From NCBI RefSeq assembly GCF_000147695.2, contig NC_015958.1, positions 1,728,001 to 1,792,000 on the forward strand: 64,000 nt of DNA. Reading direction: 5' to 3'. The position numbers and the translations under genes are program-made. Shown in pieces: positions 1 to 9,399 of the stretch (the stretch's first letter is position 1; each line of letters starts with the position of its first letter). The notes under the pieces were generated by a model, which was given only the letters and a program-made list of their open reading frames with translations, did not search any database and was not told the DNA's origin. This DNA comes from Thermoanaerobacter wiegelii Rt8.B1 (GTDB lineage Bacteria; Bacillota; Thermoanaerobacteria; Thermoanaerobacterales; Thermoanaerobacteraceae).

Positions 1-929
1 CCGGTAGGTGTTCCTCTACCAGTTGTAAAAATAATTACTTGACTACCTCCAGCAGCCATTCCTGTCATAGACTCCACATCATGCCCTGGCGTGTCCATAA
101 TAACTAAGCCTTTTTTAGATGGCCTTTGTGCATAAACTAATATTTCTTGAACTGTGCTGGTTCCTGCTTTATGAATAGCACCCAGTGATTTTTCTTCCAA
201 CGTTGTAAGGCCACCTTTTACATTGCCCGGCGATGGATTCCCACCTCGAAAATCTACTCCTAGCCTCATATAACGTCTTTCAACCTGATTAATTAATTCT
301 AAAATTTTTTGACTTAATTCAGGAGTTGCCGCTCGCTTAGCCATAATATGTTCAGCGCCAATAATTTCAGTTGTTTCCGATAAAATAACGGTGCCTCCTA
401 AATTTACAACGCGATCAGCTACACGACCAGTTACAGGATTTGCCACAATCCCAGATGTAGTATCTGAGCCACCACATTCTGTCCCTAGGATTAATTTCTC
501 CCATCCAAATGGTTCTCTTTTCATCATTCCTAAATATTCTGCCATTTTTTTTGCTTTTTTTATCCCTTTTTCTACAGTTTGAGCTGTTCCGCCATCTTTT
601 TGAATAGAAACAAAATCCACTGGTTTTCCACTTTCACCTATGCGAGAAGCTAAATCAGCTGCATCAATACTTTCACATCCTAAACCTACAACTAATACTG
701 CCCCTACATTTGGATTTTTGCCAATTCCTTCTAAAGTACGAAAAACCATCTCCATATCAGCACCAATCTGAGCACATCCATGCTGATGTGTTACCGGTAT
801 AGCACCTGGTATTGCTTCCGCAATTAATTCCGTGGCTCTATTTGCACACACCACAGATGATACAATTAATAAATGGTTCCTAATGCCAACTTGATTATCT
901 TGGCGCCAATAACCTAGCAGCTCTTTCAT
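1..929 (-). CDS. UxaA-type sugar-acid dehydratase, large C-terminal subunit (3' end outside window)
   Basis: An ATG at 929 opens a frame that stays open to the window edge (about 309 codons). It begins MKELLGYWRQDNQVGIRNHL and contains HQHGCAQIG, VVGLGCES and GTECGGSDTTSG, which are hallmarks of the C-terminal domain of altronate/galactarate dehydratases. The family dehydrates aldonic or aldaric acids to 2-keto-3-deoxy acids using a metal centre. Here the enzyme is split: the SAF domain is a separate upstream gene whose stop overlaps this start as ATGA (926-929), implying translational coupling. The substrate is not readable from sequence. The gene is the last visible member of the sugar-acid cluster and its end lies left of the window. 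Confidence 0.88.
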   Translation of the reverse strand, partial: MKELLGYWRQDNQVGIRNHLLIVSSVVCANRATELIAEAIPGAIPVTHQHGCAQIGADMEMVFRTLEGIGKNPNVGAVLVVGLGCESIDAADLASRIGESGKPVDFVSIQKDGGTAQTVEKGIKKAKKMAEYLGMMKREPFGWEKLILGTECGGSDTTSGIVANPVTGRVADRVVNLGGTVILSETTEIIGAEHIMAKRAATPELSQKILELINQVERRYMRLGVDFRGGNPSPGNVKGGLTTLEEKSLGAIHKAGTSTVQEILVYAQRPSKKGLVIMDTPGHDVESMTGMAAGGSQVIIFTTGRGTPT

Positions 930-1276
930 AAATCCTTGTCCTCCTTCGAACCGCCCCGTCCTCTGCGACCCTCAATATTGTGGATATGTACATGTTCACC
1001 TGCATGAATATTGGTAAAGGCAACCCCTATGGCTTCTCCATATTTGATAACCTTTTCACCTTTCTGAATGTCTTTAAGTGCCACTTTGTGCCCAAAAGGA
1101 ATAGATTGTAATGCTTTTACCTCTAAGACTACATCTCCTATCAGTATCTCATCTTTTTTTATATCTTTTATTGCTGTGGCTACATTATCATTCTTGTTTA
1201 TAATTACTACATTATTCTTGCTGATTTTAATCCCCTCCCTACTTTCCAAAACTTTGCTTAATATAATCGATACCAA
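926..1276 (-). CDS. UxaA-type dehydratase, small SAF-domain subunit
   Basis: A small protein of about 100-116 aa with the SAF-domain pattern of the UxaA N-terminus (DNVATAIKDIKKDE, then IPFGHKVALKDIQKGE and HAGEHVHIHN). It should pair with the large subunit encoded immediately downstream. The start is uncertain. The longest frame begins at a TTG (1276) with no ribosome site, whereas a strong GGAGGGG near 1232-1238 is followed six bases later by ATC (1225), not by ATG, GTG or TTG. SAF subunits usually begin about where that ATC lies, so either a rare start is used or the start codon has mutated. The C-terminus is rich in Gly, Arg and Lys. Confidence 0.75.
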   Translation of the reverse strand: MVSIILSKVLESREGIKISKNNVVIINKNDNVATAIKDIKKDEILIGDVVLEVKALQSIPFGHKVALKDIQKGEKVIKYGEAIGVAFTNIHAGEHVHIHNIEGRRGRGGSKEDKDL

Positions 1277-1412
1277 TTAAGTTAATCAATATATTTTAAA
1301 ATGGAAGAAATTTTATCAGATTGGTTCTCAGATAAGGAATCAAGTATGATAGAATGATCACTAAGAGGCCATCGCACAGGCTTTTAAAATCTATACAGTA
1401 TTTATTTCTAAG

Positions 1413-3130
1413 TTATTCTATATATGCACCTTTTGTAGCAGAAACAGCTTTTTCTGTATAGAGTTTCAAAACTCCTCGTCTTTGTTTTTGAGGTTTTTGC
1501 CATTTAGCTCTGCGTTCTTTAAAAACCTCCTCTATCACCTCGCTTGGGCATTCTTTACCCTTAATACCGATAACATTCAATTTTCTTTTTTCTATATCAA
1601 GCTCAACAAGATCACCATCCTCTACAAGAGCAATTGGGCCACCAACAGCTGCTTCAGGGGATACATGCCCAATACATGGCCCTCTTGTCCCTCCAGAAAA
1701 GCGCCCGTCAGTAATCAAAACCACAGAAGCATTTAATTTAGGATCTACAGCAATAGCCTCTGTTGTCATAAGCATTTCTGGCATTCCTGAACCGCGTGGA
1801 CCTTCATATCTAATAAAAAGCACCATTCCAGGCTCTATATTTCCTTCTACAACTGCTTTATAAGCCTCTTCCTCAGAATTAAATACCCTCGCTGGTCCTA
1901 TATGATGCCACATATTTTGAGGAACAGCAGAATATTTAATTACTGCACCCTCCGGAGCAATATTTCCTCTTAACACTGCCACAGAACCAATAAGTTTAGT
2001 TTCGCGAACAGGTTTGATAACATCTTCTCTTTCTAATCCATAATTATGTAGATAACCTATTACACGTTCAAAGAATCCTTCTTTTTCTAAGTCCTCAAGG
2101 TTTTCTCTTAACGTCTTCCCTGTAACTGTCATGACATCTAAATCTAAATAATCTTTCAAAGCAAGCTGAACCATTGGAATACCACCAGCAAACCAAAGCA
2201 ATTCTGTAGTATATTCTCCACTAGGCGTAATATTGCAAATATGAGGAATTTTATGATTTAATTCGTCAAACAGTTCTATATCTAAATCATACCCCACTTC
2301 ATGAGCAATCGCAGGAAGATGAATCATTGCGTTTGTAGATCCCCCAATAGCTGCATGTACTATAATGGCATTTCTAAAAGCTGCTGAAGTTAAAATATCT
2401 CTTGGTGTAATATTTTTTTAACAAGTTCCATTATTTTACGTCCTGCTTTTCTTGACCAATCTAGTATATCTCTAAGTGTTGCTGGAATTAAAGCACTACC
2501 TGGTAATGCCATTCCTAATGCTTCTGCCATGCATTGCATTGTACTTGCAGTCCCCATAAATTGGCATGCACCACAAGAAGGACAACCAGTCAATCGATAA
2601 TTATTAATCTCTTTTTCGGAAGTTATGTCTCCCCTTCCTATTTCACTCACTTTTGTTAATGATGTAGCCATATTAGGACCAGGTCTCATGCTGCCTCCAG
2701 GCACAAAAATAGTAGGAATATTTATTCGTCCCGCAGCCATCAAGTGTGCGGGAATAGCCTTGTCACAAGACGAAATGAGTACCATTCCATCCCATGGAAT
2801 AACTGAAGCATGTAATTCTACCATATTGCATAGTATTTCTCTCTGAGCTAAAATATAATTCATACCATCATGGCCTTGAGCCCATCCATCGCATATATCT
2901 GTTGTAGTAAATCTAGCAGGTCGCCCTCCCTTTTCATAAATGCCTATTCTTACCTGTTCAGATAACGCCGACAAATGATAGCTACCAGGATGGCTTTCGC
3001 CATAAGCATCTTCAACAAGTATTTGCGGTTTCTCCAAATCTTCCAAATTCCAACCTATCCCTGTATGCAATGCATCACTTTGTATCCATAATTTTCGCAC
3101 ATCTTTGCTTCTTTGAATATAAGACTTCAT
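1413..3130 (-). pseudogene. IlvD/Edd-family dehydratase, broken by one-base deletion
   Basis: Two consecutive fragments make one IlvD/Edd dehydratase. The N-terminal part (3130 to about 2420) has SSCDKAIPAHLMAAGR and GCPSCGACQFMGTASTMQ, with the Fe-S ligand cysteines. The C-terminal part has GGRFSGGTRGPCIGHVSPEA. The break is in a T7 run at 2413-2419; eight bases restore KKNITPRDILTSAAFRNAII and join both parts into about 572 aa, the usual family length. The span of 1718 nt (3n+2) agrees with a single lost base. In this cluster the substrate is more likely a sugar acid such as a pentonate or hexonate than dihydroxyisovalerate; that is inference. A good AAGGTGAAGGAGG site precedes ATG 3130. 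The intergenic stretch up to the kinase gene (3131-3396) is AT-rich and shows no clear promoter. Confidence 0.85.
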
Positions 3131-3396
3131 CCTCCTTCACCTTCCTATCTCAATACTTTGTGATTAATTCAATTAAGCCTTTAAAATCTCTTTTTCGCTA
3201 AATTAAACTGCTTTAATATTATTTCTAACGAAGATGTTGTGAAGCAAGACAAACTTATGCGATATTCCCTCCCAAAATTTTTTTGAGAATCGTGCTTTTT
3301 TCTTCTTAGCAACTGTAAACATGATTCTTATGAATTTTGCTAAAATCGCACTTTGTTATTATTCAACTTTTGAATATTGCCTCTAATTATTTGCAC

Positions 3397-4725
3397 TTAA
3401 CTTTTTAAAACTTTACTTGCAATTTTAACGTTTCCAATTAAAGAACAATCCTTTCTCACCTTGAAGTCAAATTCCCTTAAAATATTCCTTTTAAACTTAA
3501 GATAAGAATCGCTTACCATCCCACCAGTCCAAAAAATACATGGATTAAGATTCATTTGGCTTTTGCAAACATTAATTGTGTTAAAAACAGGTTCATGAAT
3601 TCCTATAAAAAGACTTAATAATAGACTCTCCCTTGTACTATCAAAAGTAAGGCCAGAAAAAGATGCTGTCTTCTTGAGAAGACTATGTCTATCACCAGCA
3701 AGGTGTGGCTCAAATTTCTCATTTATATTCAAAACATCTTCCTTTGAATATTTCTCAAAAAATTCAGGAAGGTATTTCGAGTAAAATTCCTCTTCACTCA
3801 TCTCCCTATAAAACTCTTTCCTAAACCATTCTACTGCAGTACCACCCACTGTAATAGCAAGATAAAGCCATTTCCCAGGCTCAACCGAACACCTAAGGTA
3901 ATATTTCTCATTAGGAACAGGTCTGTCTGTAGTAACATGAATAATCTCATTGCTCCCAGAAACATTTAAAATATCTCCTCTCTCAACAGCACCTGCACCA
4001 TAAGACGCACTTGAGGTATCATTAGCTCCTACAATAACAGGGATACCTTCTCTTAATCCAGTTAGCCTAGCCGCTTCCTCCGTTAAATAACCAGCTATAC
4101 TCATGGATGGCATGATATCAGGTAGCTTCCCCAAATCAATGCCTAAACCTTCGCAAATCTCCTTAGACCATTCTCCCGCTTTTACTGTTTCATATAACCC
4201 AGTAAGAGATGCATTCGAGGGATCTATAAGAAATTTTCCAACCATTCTCTTTAAAAAAAATGTATTGAAATGCCCAAATTTATAGGTCTTGTTGTAAATT
4301 TCTGGTAGATTATCTTTGATCCAAAGAATACTTGTGCAGGTAATACCACCAGGAAATGGCAAATTACCATTGATCTCCATTAATTTTTCCTTCCCTACAG
4401 TCTTTAGAACGAATTCTGACTGCGCATAACTCCTCCTGTCCAGATGTAATATAACGGGATAGACAGGATTACCCTCTTTATCCATCGCTATTAATGACAA
4501 CGCAACATCGGGCACTACTACGTCTATTTTCTTACTATATTCCTCTAATCGCTTCATCCCCTCAAGAAAAGCTTTAAACATTATTTCTGCATCAATTTGT
4601 ATCTTCAATTTATCTATAACCTCAAAGTCATATTCAACTTTCGTATCTGCTAAAACCTCACCTTCTTCATTAAATACACCCATCTTAACTGAAGATGTTC
4701 CAAAATCTATAGAGAGTACATACAC
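3397..4725 (-). CDS. FGGY-family carbohydrate kinase
   Basis: 442 aa. It opens with the ATPase-fold signature LSIDFGTSSVKMGVFNEEG and contains IPVIVGANDTSSASYGAG and, near the C-terminus, FWTGGMVSDS, as in xylulokinase/gluconokinase relatives. Family enzymes phosphorylate sugars, polyols or, rarely, sugar acids. It is shorter than the usual 480-510 aa and the end after GNVKIASKVLKS is abrupt, but both domains look complete. ATG 4725 follows an AGG-rich ribosome site. It is the first gene after a consensus sigma-54 promoter at 4809-4823, so it probably opens an operon running into the IlvD-like and UxaA-like genes. The sugar phosphorylated is unknown. Confidence 0.88.
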   Translation of the reverse strand: MYVLSIDFGTSSVKMGVFNEEGEVLADTKVEYDFEVIDKLKIQIDAEIMFKAFLEGMKRLEEYSKKIDVVVPDVALSLIAMDKEGNPVYPVILHLDRRSYAQSEFVLKTVGKEKLMEINGNLPFPGGITCTSILWIKDNLPEIYNKTYKFGHFNTFFLKRMVGKFLIDPSNASLTGLYETVKAGEWSKEICEGLGIDLGKLPDIMPSMSIAGYLTEEAARLTGLREGIPVIVGANDTSSASYGAGAVERGDILNVSGSNEIIHVTTDRPVPNEKYYLRCSVEPGKWLYLAITVGGTAVEWFRKEFYREMSEEEFYSKYLPEFFEKYSKEDVLNINEKFEPHLAGDRHSLLKKTASFSGLTFDSTRESLLLSLFIGIHEPVFNTINVCKSQMNLNPCIFWTGGMVSDSYLKFKRNILREFDFKVRKDCSLIGNVKIASKVLKS

Positions 4726-4808
4726 CTCAACAACTCTCCTTTCTAAATTCTTTGATTTATTCCAACATTAAATTTATAAAAAACTTTGCTACTACACTAT
4801 GGTTAATT

Positions 4809-4823
4809 GCAAATTACATGCCA
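4809..4823 (-). promoter_or_regulatory. Sigma-54 (-24/-12) promoter of the FGGY kinase operon
   Basis: On the minus strand the sequence is TGGCATGTAATTTGC, matching TGGCAY-N5-TTGC with exact GG/GC spacing. Transcription should start near 4797, about 70 nt before the kinase ATG. Two palindromic motifs lie 66 bp further upstream (4889-4932). The activator that would drive it is encoded at 19363-21093. Confidence 0.82.
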
Positions 4824-4888
4824 AATGTAAATATTCTCAAACATCGATAAAATAAATACTTTAAAATAAGAGCAAACATATAATTCGA

Positions 4889-4932
4889 TGCATTTTTGCT
4901 AATTAACTTTTACTCTACAATGCATATTTGCA
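4889..4932. promoter_or_regulatory. Predicted enhancer (UAS) pair for the sigma-54 activator
   Basis: TGCATTTTTGCT (4889-4900) and TGCATATTTGCA (4921-4932) are spaced 32 bp start to start, about three helical turns, and end about 110 bp upstream of the sigma-54 promoter. The same TGCA-N4-TGCA dyad occurs upstream of the other sigma-54 promoter at 12810. Assignment to the activator is inference. The remainder of the 594-bp gap between the kinase and the next gene (4726-5319) is AT-rich and I see no gene in it. Confidence 0.6.
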
Positions 4933-5319
4933 ATCTTACACACACGTTGTAATCTAAATGTTGATCTCTATCCATTAAACCAATTACTAAAATTTTTTAC
5001 GAGAAAATTGCAGAAGTCACCTTATAAATATGCTGTTTTTTAACACAGCTATTAAATTAGATAATCCTGATAAGACAAGATTTGATATATTTTAAAAATT
5101 TTCTGCCTCATACAACTATTAATTTTCATGATTCGTTTGCCAACTTAAGTTTAAACTTTTTTGGTACATATTACGTTCTCAATGCAAAATAAGAAAATTA
5201 CAGCAATAACTAAATTTTTCTTATTGATTTTAACCTCTCACAATCTTCAAATAGCATTTTACAAGACACCATATAAGTTGATGAACATAATACATTAAAA
5301 CCTCGTCCATAAAAGTTAT

Positions 5320-6229
5320 TCAATTAATTAAACCTACCTCTTTTAAAAGAGCCTTAAGACTTTCAACTGCAAATTTCTCTGCACAACTTACAGGTTGGCG
5401 AACATAAGTACTAATTGGCACTCCGCAAAGTTTACAAGCTTCTTTGAGTATCCCAATAAAAGGTTTATCTAAATCGTATACACGCAGTAGTTTCAAAAGT
5501 TTTCGGTGCCAATTTATACTCTCTTCAACGTTACCAGATATAAAAGTTTTATAAATATTCACATGAATATGTGGTGCAAAATTTGCAATACCTGGTATAG
5601 CTCCATCGCCACCCATAGCTAAAGTTGGGAAGAGATGATCATCATAAGCTGCTAATACACAAAAATCAGGTCTCACAGCTTTAACTTCTAAAATTATATC
5701 TCTTATATGTGCAATGCTAGCAATAGTTTCTTTTATTCCTACAATATTAGGAAAATCAATTGCTAGTCGTGCAACAACCGAAGGAGAAAGATTTTGACCT
5801 GTTACATCCGGAAAATTGTAGAGAATTATAGGGATATCTACTGATTTGGCTACTGTAGCAAAATGTTGATATAATTCTTCATCTGAAAGTTTTACATAGT
5901 AAGGACATACCACTACTACCCCATCTGCACCAATTTCTTTCGCATGCTTTGTCAGCTCTATAACTTCCTCGGTATTAGTACTTCCAGTACCTATAAGAAT
6001 AGGTACTCGCTTATTAACATATTCTACTGCGAATTTCGCAAATTCTTTTCTTTCAGTAAAAGATAAATGAACAAATTCGCCTAAACTCCCTAATACAAAT
6101 ATTCCATGTACCCCTTTTTTTATAAAAAAAATCTATAAGTGCTTTGTTACCTTCCCAGTCAAATGATCCATCTTCCTTAAATATGGTTAGCATTGGTGGA
6201 ATAATTCCATGAAATTTCGTCTTGTTCAT
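5320..6229 (-). pseudogene. DapA/NAL-family aldolase, frameshifted
   Basis: Dihydrodipicolinate synthase/N-acetylneuraminate lyase family (TIM-barrel Schiff-base aldolases, which include KDG and related 2-keto-3-deoxy-acid aldolases). ATG 6229 follows AAGGAGTGAATT. Visible motifs are HGIIPPMLTIF at the N-terminus, VPILIGTGSTNTEEVIELT, IPIILYNFPDVTGQNLS and IVGIKET with the Schiff-base lysine. The frame breaks in an A8 run at 6124-6131; seven bases would give DFFIKKGVHGIFVLGSLGEF. The span of 910 nt (3n+1) agrees with one extra base. A complete relative lies at 11825-12724. An IS4-type element sits about 30 bp upstream, between this gene and the preceding dehydrogenase gene, so expression is probably also disturbed. 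Confidence 0.87.
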
Positions 6230-6247
6230 TGTAAATTCACTCCTTAT

Positions 6248-6260
6248 TACATTTAACAAT
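6248..6260. repeat. Left 13-bp target-site duplication of the IS4-family element
   Basis: TACATTTAACAAT at 6248-6260 is repeated exactly at 7903-7915, directly abutting the two ends of the element. Confidence 0.85.
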
Positions 6261-7902
6261 AGACTTGTGCAAAATTCAAAAGCCTTCATTTAAGCCATTT
6301 CATAGACATGCTTTTTTTCTATCACTCTTGAATTTTTTATCTTTTATGTAGGATTTCCCCTCCCATTTGTCGAATTATTATATATACACTATAAAAATTT
6401 TTTTAAGGAGGAGGAATTCCTACATGTACCAGCTTCAATTACTTTTAAATATACCTGAACTCTTTACCTCTCAGTCTAAAATTGATTTCTATTCTTCTAT
6501 GTTTGAAAATCTTGACCTGTCTTCAATACCTGAATTCCCTTCCTCTAATCATGGACGTAAGGGTTATTCTCATCATGCACTTTTTAGAGCTTTTATTGTT
6601 ATGAAAGCTGAAAGATTCGGTACAATTTCTGACCTTTTAGATTATCTCCGCAATAATCTTATCATTGCTCATCTTTGTGGCTTCGATATTTCTAAACCTC
6701 TTCCTTCTTATTGGACTTTTCGCCGTTTTATTAATGACTTCTCTCATGATTATTTAACCACTATCTTTCAAAATCAAGTCAATATCCTCAAAAATATGGG
6801 TATTATCTCTGGTGAGTTTATTTCCATGGATTCTACTCCTATTAAAGCTAACACTAAGTTAAATAACCCTAAGTCTTTTTCTAAAAATAAATTCTCTAAA
6901 GATAATCAGCCTAAGTCTGATAAGGATTGTAAATTAGGCGTTTATTCTGCTTCTAATGATTCTTCTAATAAACGTTATAAGTTTTATTGGGGATATAAAA
7001 ATCATATTATTGTTGATGCTATCTCTGGTTTACCTATCGCTGAAACTACTACTCCCGCTGATGTCCCTGATTTTGAAGTTGCTTTGTCTTTACTTGAAAA
7101 GACTAATAATTGGTTTAAACTGACTGGTACTAATTTTATCGCTGATAAAGGTTATGACGTTAAGAAACTCTATAATTATGTTAGAGATACTCTCCACGGT
7201 CATTGCTTTATCCCTCTTAACAAGCGTAATTCTAAAAATCCCCCTCTGACTGATGATGGTTATATGGTTTGTGAAGCGGGTATTAAAATGCTTAAAGATG
7301 GCAAACAGTATTTTAATGGTTTTATTAAGCAAAAATTTGTTTGCAAGTTCTGTAATTCTAAAGATGATTCTGCCTGCCCTATAAAGCATCCTAAATATTT
7401 TAATGGCAAAAAGCATAGAGGCTGTACTAAGTATGCTATTATATCTTCTGATTATAGGTCCTCTATTAATAGAGACTCCCTATATTTTAAGGCTGTCTAT
7501 AGATTGAGAATTGAATCAGAAAGATATAATTCCCGCTTTAAAGCTCTGGATTTTGAAAAGGCTTATGTTAGAAATATTAATTCTGTGAGCAACCTTAATA
7601 CTTTTGGCCATATTACTTTGCTTACTGTCGCTATTGTAGCTATTAAGTTGGGCAAATATGATGAGTTTAGATCTCTTGTTGCTTTGATGCAATCGGCCTA
7701 ATTTTTACTGAATCTATTTCATGCCATTTTTTAACATTTGACTCCTACAGGATATTTATGCCCTTTTTTAGCCCTCTTTTTATCTTTTCTTTTCCCTTAC
7801 CACTTCCTTTATGTTTGATTGTCAGTCTTGATTACTATATATTGTATGTCATACATATTTTGGCTTTTGATTATGATTATTTTATTTAATTTTGCACATC
7901 CC
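6261..7902 (+). mobile_element. IS4-family insertion sequence, apparently intact
   Basis: The element is about 1642 bp and bounded by imperfect inverted ends: TGTGCAAAATTCAAA at 6266-6280 matches the complement of TTTAATTTTGCACA at 7885-7898. A 13-bp direct repeat flanks it. Long target duplications of 10-13 bp are typical of IS4-family elements. It lies between the 2-hydroxyacid dehydrogenase gene and the DapA-like gene, opposite to their direction. Without it those genes would be about 100 bp apart, so it split what was probably one transcription unit. Identical duplications suggest a recent insertion. Confidence 0.88.
6424..7701 (+). CDS. IS4-family DDE transposase
   Basis: 425 aa from ATG 6424, preceded by AAGGAGGAGG; an upstream in-frame TTG at 6367 has no ribosome site. 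Catalytic DDE positions can be placed in ISMDSTPIKAN, FIADKGYD and RIESERYNSRFK. The last matches the IS4 YREK signature, Y(2)R(3)E(6)K, exactly. The frame is uninterrupted, so the enzyme could be active. Codon use is T-rich and differs from neighbouring genes, as expected for a mobile gene. Confidence 0.93.
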   Translation: MYQLQLLLNIPELFTSQSKIDFYSSMFENLDLSSIPEFPSSNHGRKGYSHHALFRAFIVMKAERFGTISDLLDYLRNNLIIAHLCGFDISKPLPSYWTFRRFINDFSHDYLTTIFQNQVNILKNMGIISGEFISMDSTPIKANTKLNNPKSFSKNKFSKDNQPKSDKDCKLGVYSASNDSSNKRYKFYWGYKNHIIVDAISGLPIAETTTPADVPDFEVALSLLEKTNNWFKLTGTNFIADKGYDVKKLYNYVRDTLHGHCFIPLNKRNSKNPPLTDDGYMVCEAGIKMLKDGKQYFNGFIKQKFVCKFCNSKDDSACPIKHPKYFNGKKHRGCTKYAIISSDYRSSINRDSLYFKAVYRLRIESERYNSRFKALDFEKAYVRNINSVSNLNTFGHITLLTVAIVAIKLGKYDEFRSLVALMQSA

Positions 7903-7915
7903 TACATTTAACAAT
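7903..7915. repeat. Right 13-bp target-site duplication of the IS4-family element
   Basis: Exact copy of TACATTTAACAAT at 6248-6260, immediately after the right end of the element. Confidence 0.85.
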
Positions 7916-7990
7916 TTTAATTGCTAGTTTTTTATTCTGAATTTGTGCTTTTTGAAATAGATGATAATCCTCCTCACAAGCAATTGTCTT

Positions 7991-8986
7991 TTAGTAATGT
8001 TCTTTTAGCATGATTTTATCCTTCACCTCTTTGTTTACTAAATACTTCGGCCAATAACCAAGTAAAACGTCAGCAACTCCTTGTGCTGCCTTTGTTCTCA
8101 ACTCCGCTTCGGCTTCCTCAGAATACCAAGCAACGTGGGGAGTAATAATCACATTATCCATTTTTAAAAGAGGATTATCACTCGGGGTCGGTTCTTGTTC
8201 AAGCACATCCAAACCTGCTCCGGCAATGCGTTTTTCTTGTAACGCCTTTATTAATGCTTTCTCATCAATCACTGGTCCTCTTGCTGTGTTGATTATAAAA
8301 GCACTCGGCTTCATCAAACCAATTTCCGTTTCTCCAATCAAATGATACGTCTTCTCGGTTAAAGGTGCATGCACAGAAACAAAATCGGACTTAGCCATTA
8401 ATTCCTCTAAACCCACTAAAGTTGCACCATATGGTTCTACATCTGCTTGGGTAATGTAAGGATCATACACCAAAATATCAAAACCAAATGGTCTTGCTTT
8501 TTCAGCTAAGGTTCTGGGAATACGTCCAAAACCTACTAGTCCTAAAACTTTGCCCCTCAGACGGTAAATAGGTTTGCTTATCTTAAAATCCCATGTACCC
8601 GCTTTCACTGCATTATTCATTAAAACTACTTTACGCGCACAGCCCAACAATAAGGCCAAGGCATGGTCAGAAACTTCATCCATACAATAATCCGGAACAT
8701 TAACAACACAAATACCTCTCGCCGTAGCCGCTTTTATATCAATGGTATCAACTCCAACACCATAACGCGCAATTACTTTGCAATTATCTAAAGCCTCAAT
8801 AACACGTCGGGTAATTTTCGCATACTGATTAATTAATCCATCAGCATCTTTACAAACTGAAATTAATTCTTCTTCACTCTTGCACTGAGCTGGTATTAGA
8901 GTAATACCGGCTTCTTTTAATACCCTTTCTTCATATCTCAAATCTCCAAATTCAAAATCAGTAACTACAACTTTTAATTCTCTCAT
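7991..8986 (-). CDS. D-isomer-specific 2-hydroxyacid dehydrogenase (CtBP-like)
   Basis: 331 aa, NAD-dependent. The dinucleotide motif reads GLVGFGRIPRTLA, in which a proline replaces the third glycine of GxGxxG. The catalytic residues are in NTARGPVIDE (Arg), VLEQEPTPSDNP (Glu) and ITPHVAWYSEEA (His). The family reduces 2-keto acids to D-2-hydroxyacids or the reverse. ATG 8986 is chosen because AAAGGTGG lies just upstream; the in-frame GTG at 8995 overlaps that site. Its likely downstream partner, the DapA-like aldolase, is now separated by the IS4 element. Substrate unknown; hydroxypyruvate, glyoxylate or a sugar-derived keto acid would fit. Confidence 0.9.
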   Translation of the reverse strand: MRELKVVVTDFEFGDLRYEERVLKEAGITLIPAQCKSEEELISVCKDADGLINQYAKITRRVIEALDNCKVIARYGVGVDTIDIKAATARGICVVNVPDYCMDEVSDHALALLLGCARKVVLMNNAVKAGTWDFKISKPIYRLRGKVLGLVGFGRIPRTLAEKARPFGFDILVYDPYITQADVEPYGATLVGLEELMAKSDFVSVHAPLTEKTYHLIGETEIGLMKPSAFIINTARGPVIDEKALIKALQEKRIAGAGLDVLEQEPTPSDNPLLKMDNVIITPHVAWYSEEAEAELRTKAAQGVADVLLGYWPKYLVNKEVKDKIMLKEHY

Positions 8987-9179
8987 ATAAACCACCTTTT
9001 ACCAATATTTTTTATTTTAGTCTTTGTTTGATATTTTATTACCACCTCTTCTTAATCTCTTTCATAACTGATTAATTGTTTGATCATTTTATTTTTTGCA
9101 TGATATTTACTGTAATAAAGAGTTACATTTGTATAGAAAATTAATTACATTTCTATATAACAACCAGAAATTATTTGTG

Positions 9180-9279
9180 CCTTAGATTCCACCTTACGAT
9201 GGACATCCTTGTCGTTAATTCTTACTGCGAAGCTCGTAGTGGATTTTCACCACCAAGCTACCGCCCATGCTAGGCGCAC
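9180..9279 (-). mobile_element. Group II intron remnant (5' end of domain I)
   Basis: On the minus strand the sequence from 9279 begins GTGCGCCTAGCATGGGCGG and continues with TGGTGGTGAAAATCCACTAC and AGGATGTCCATCGTAAGGTG. GTGYG is the conserved group II intron 5' boundary and the next 100 nt resemble domain I of bacterial group II introns. No reverse transcriptase frame and no domain V hairpin follow; similarity stops near 9180 and ordinary AT-rich sequence resumes. It lies in the 413-bp gap (8987-9399), which otherwise holds nothing I can name. The call is from recalled consensus. Confidence 0.55.
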
Positions 9280-9399
9280 AACGAAATTGTAATCAAAAAT
9301 TTCCACTTCCTTTAAAATAAGCTCTTAGTAATGTAGACTTCCTCACATCGACACAATTTTGTTTTCATTATTGTTATTCTAAAATAACAAAGCACCAAC

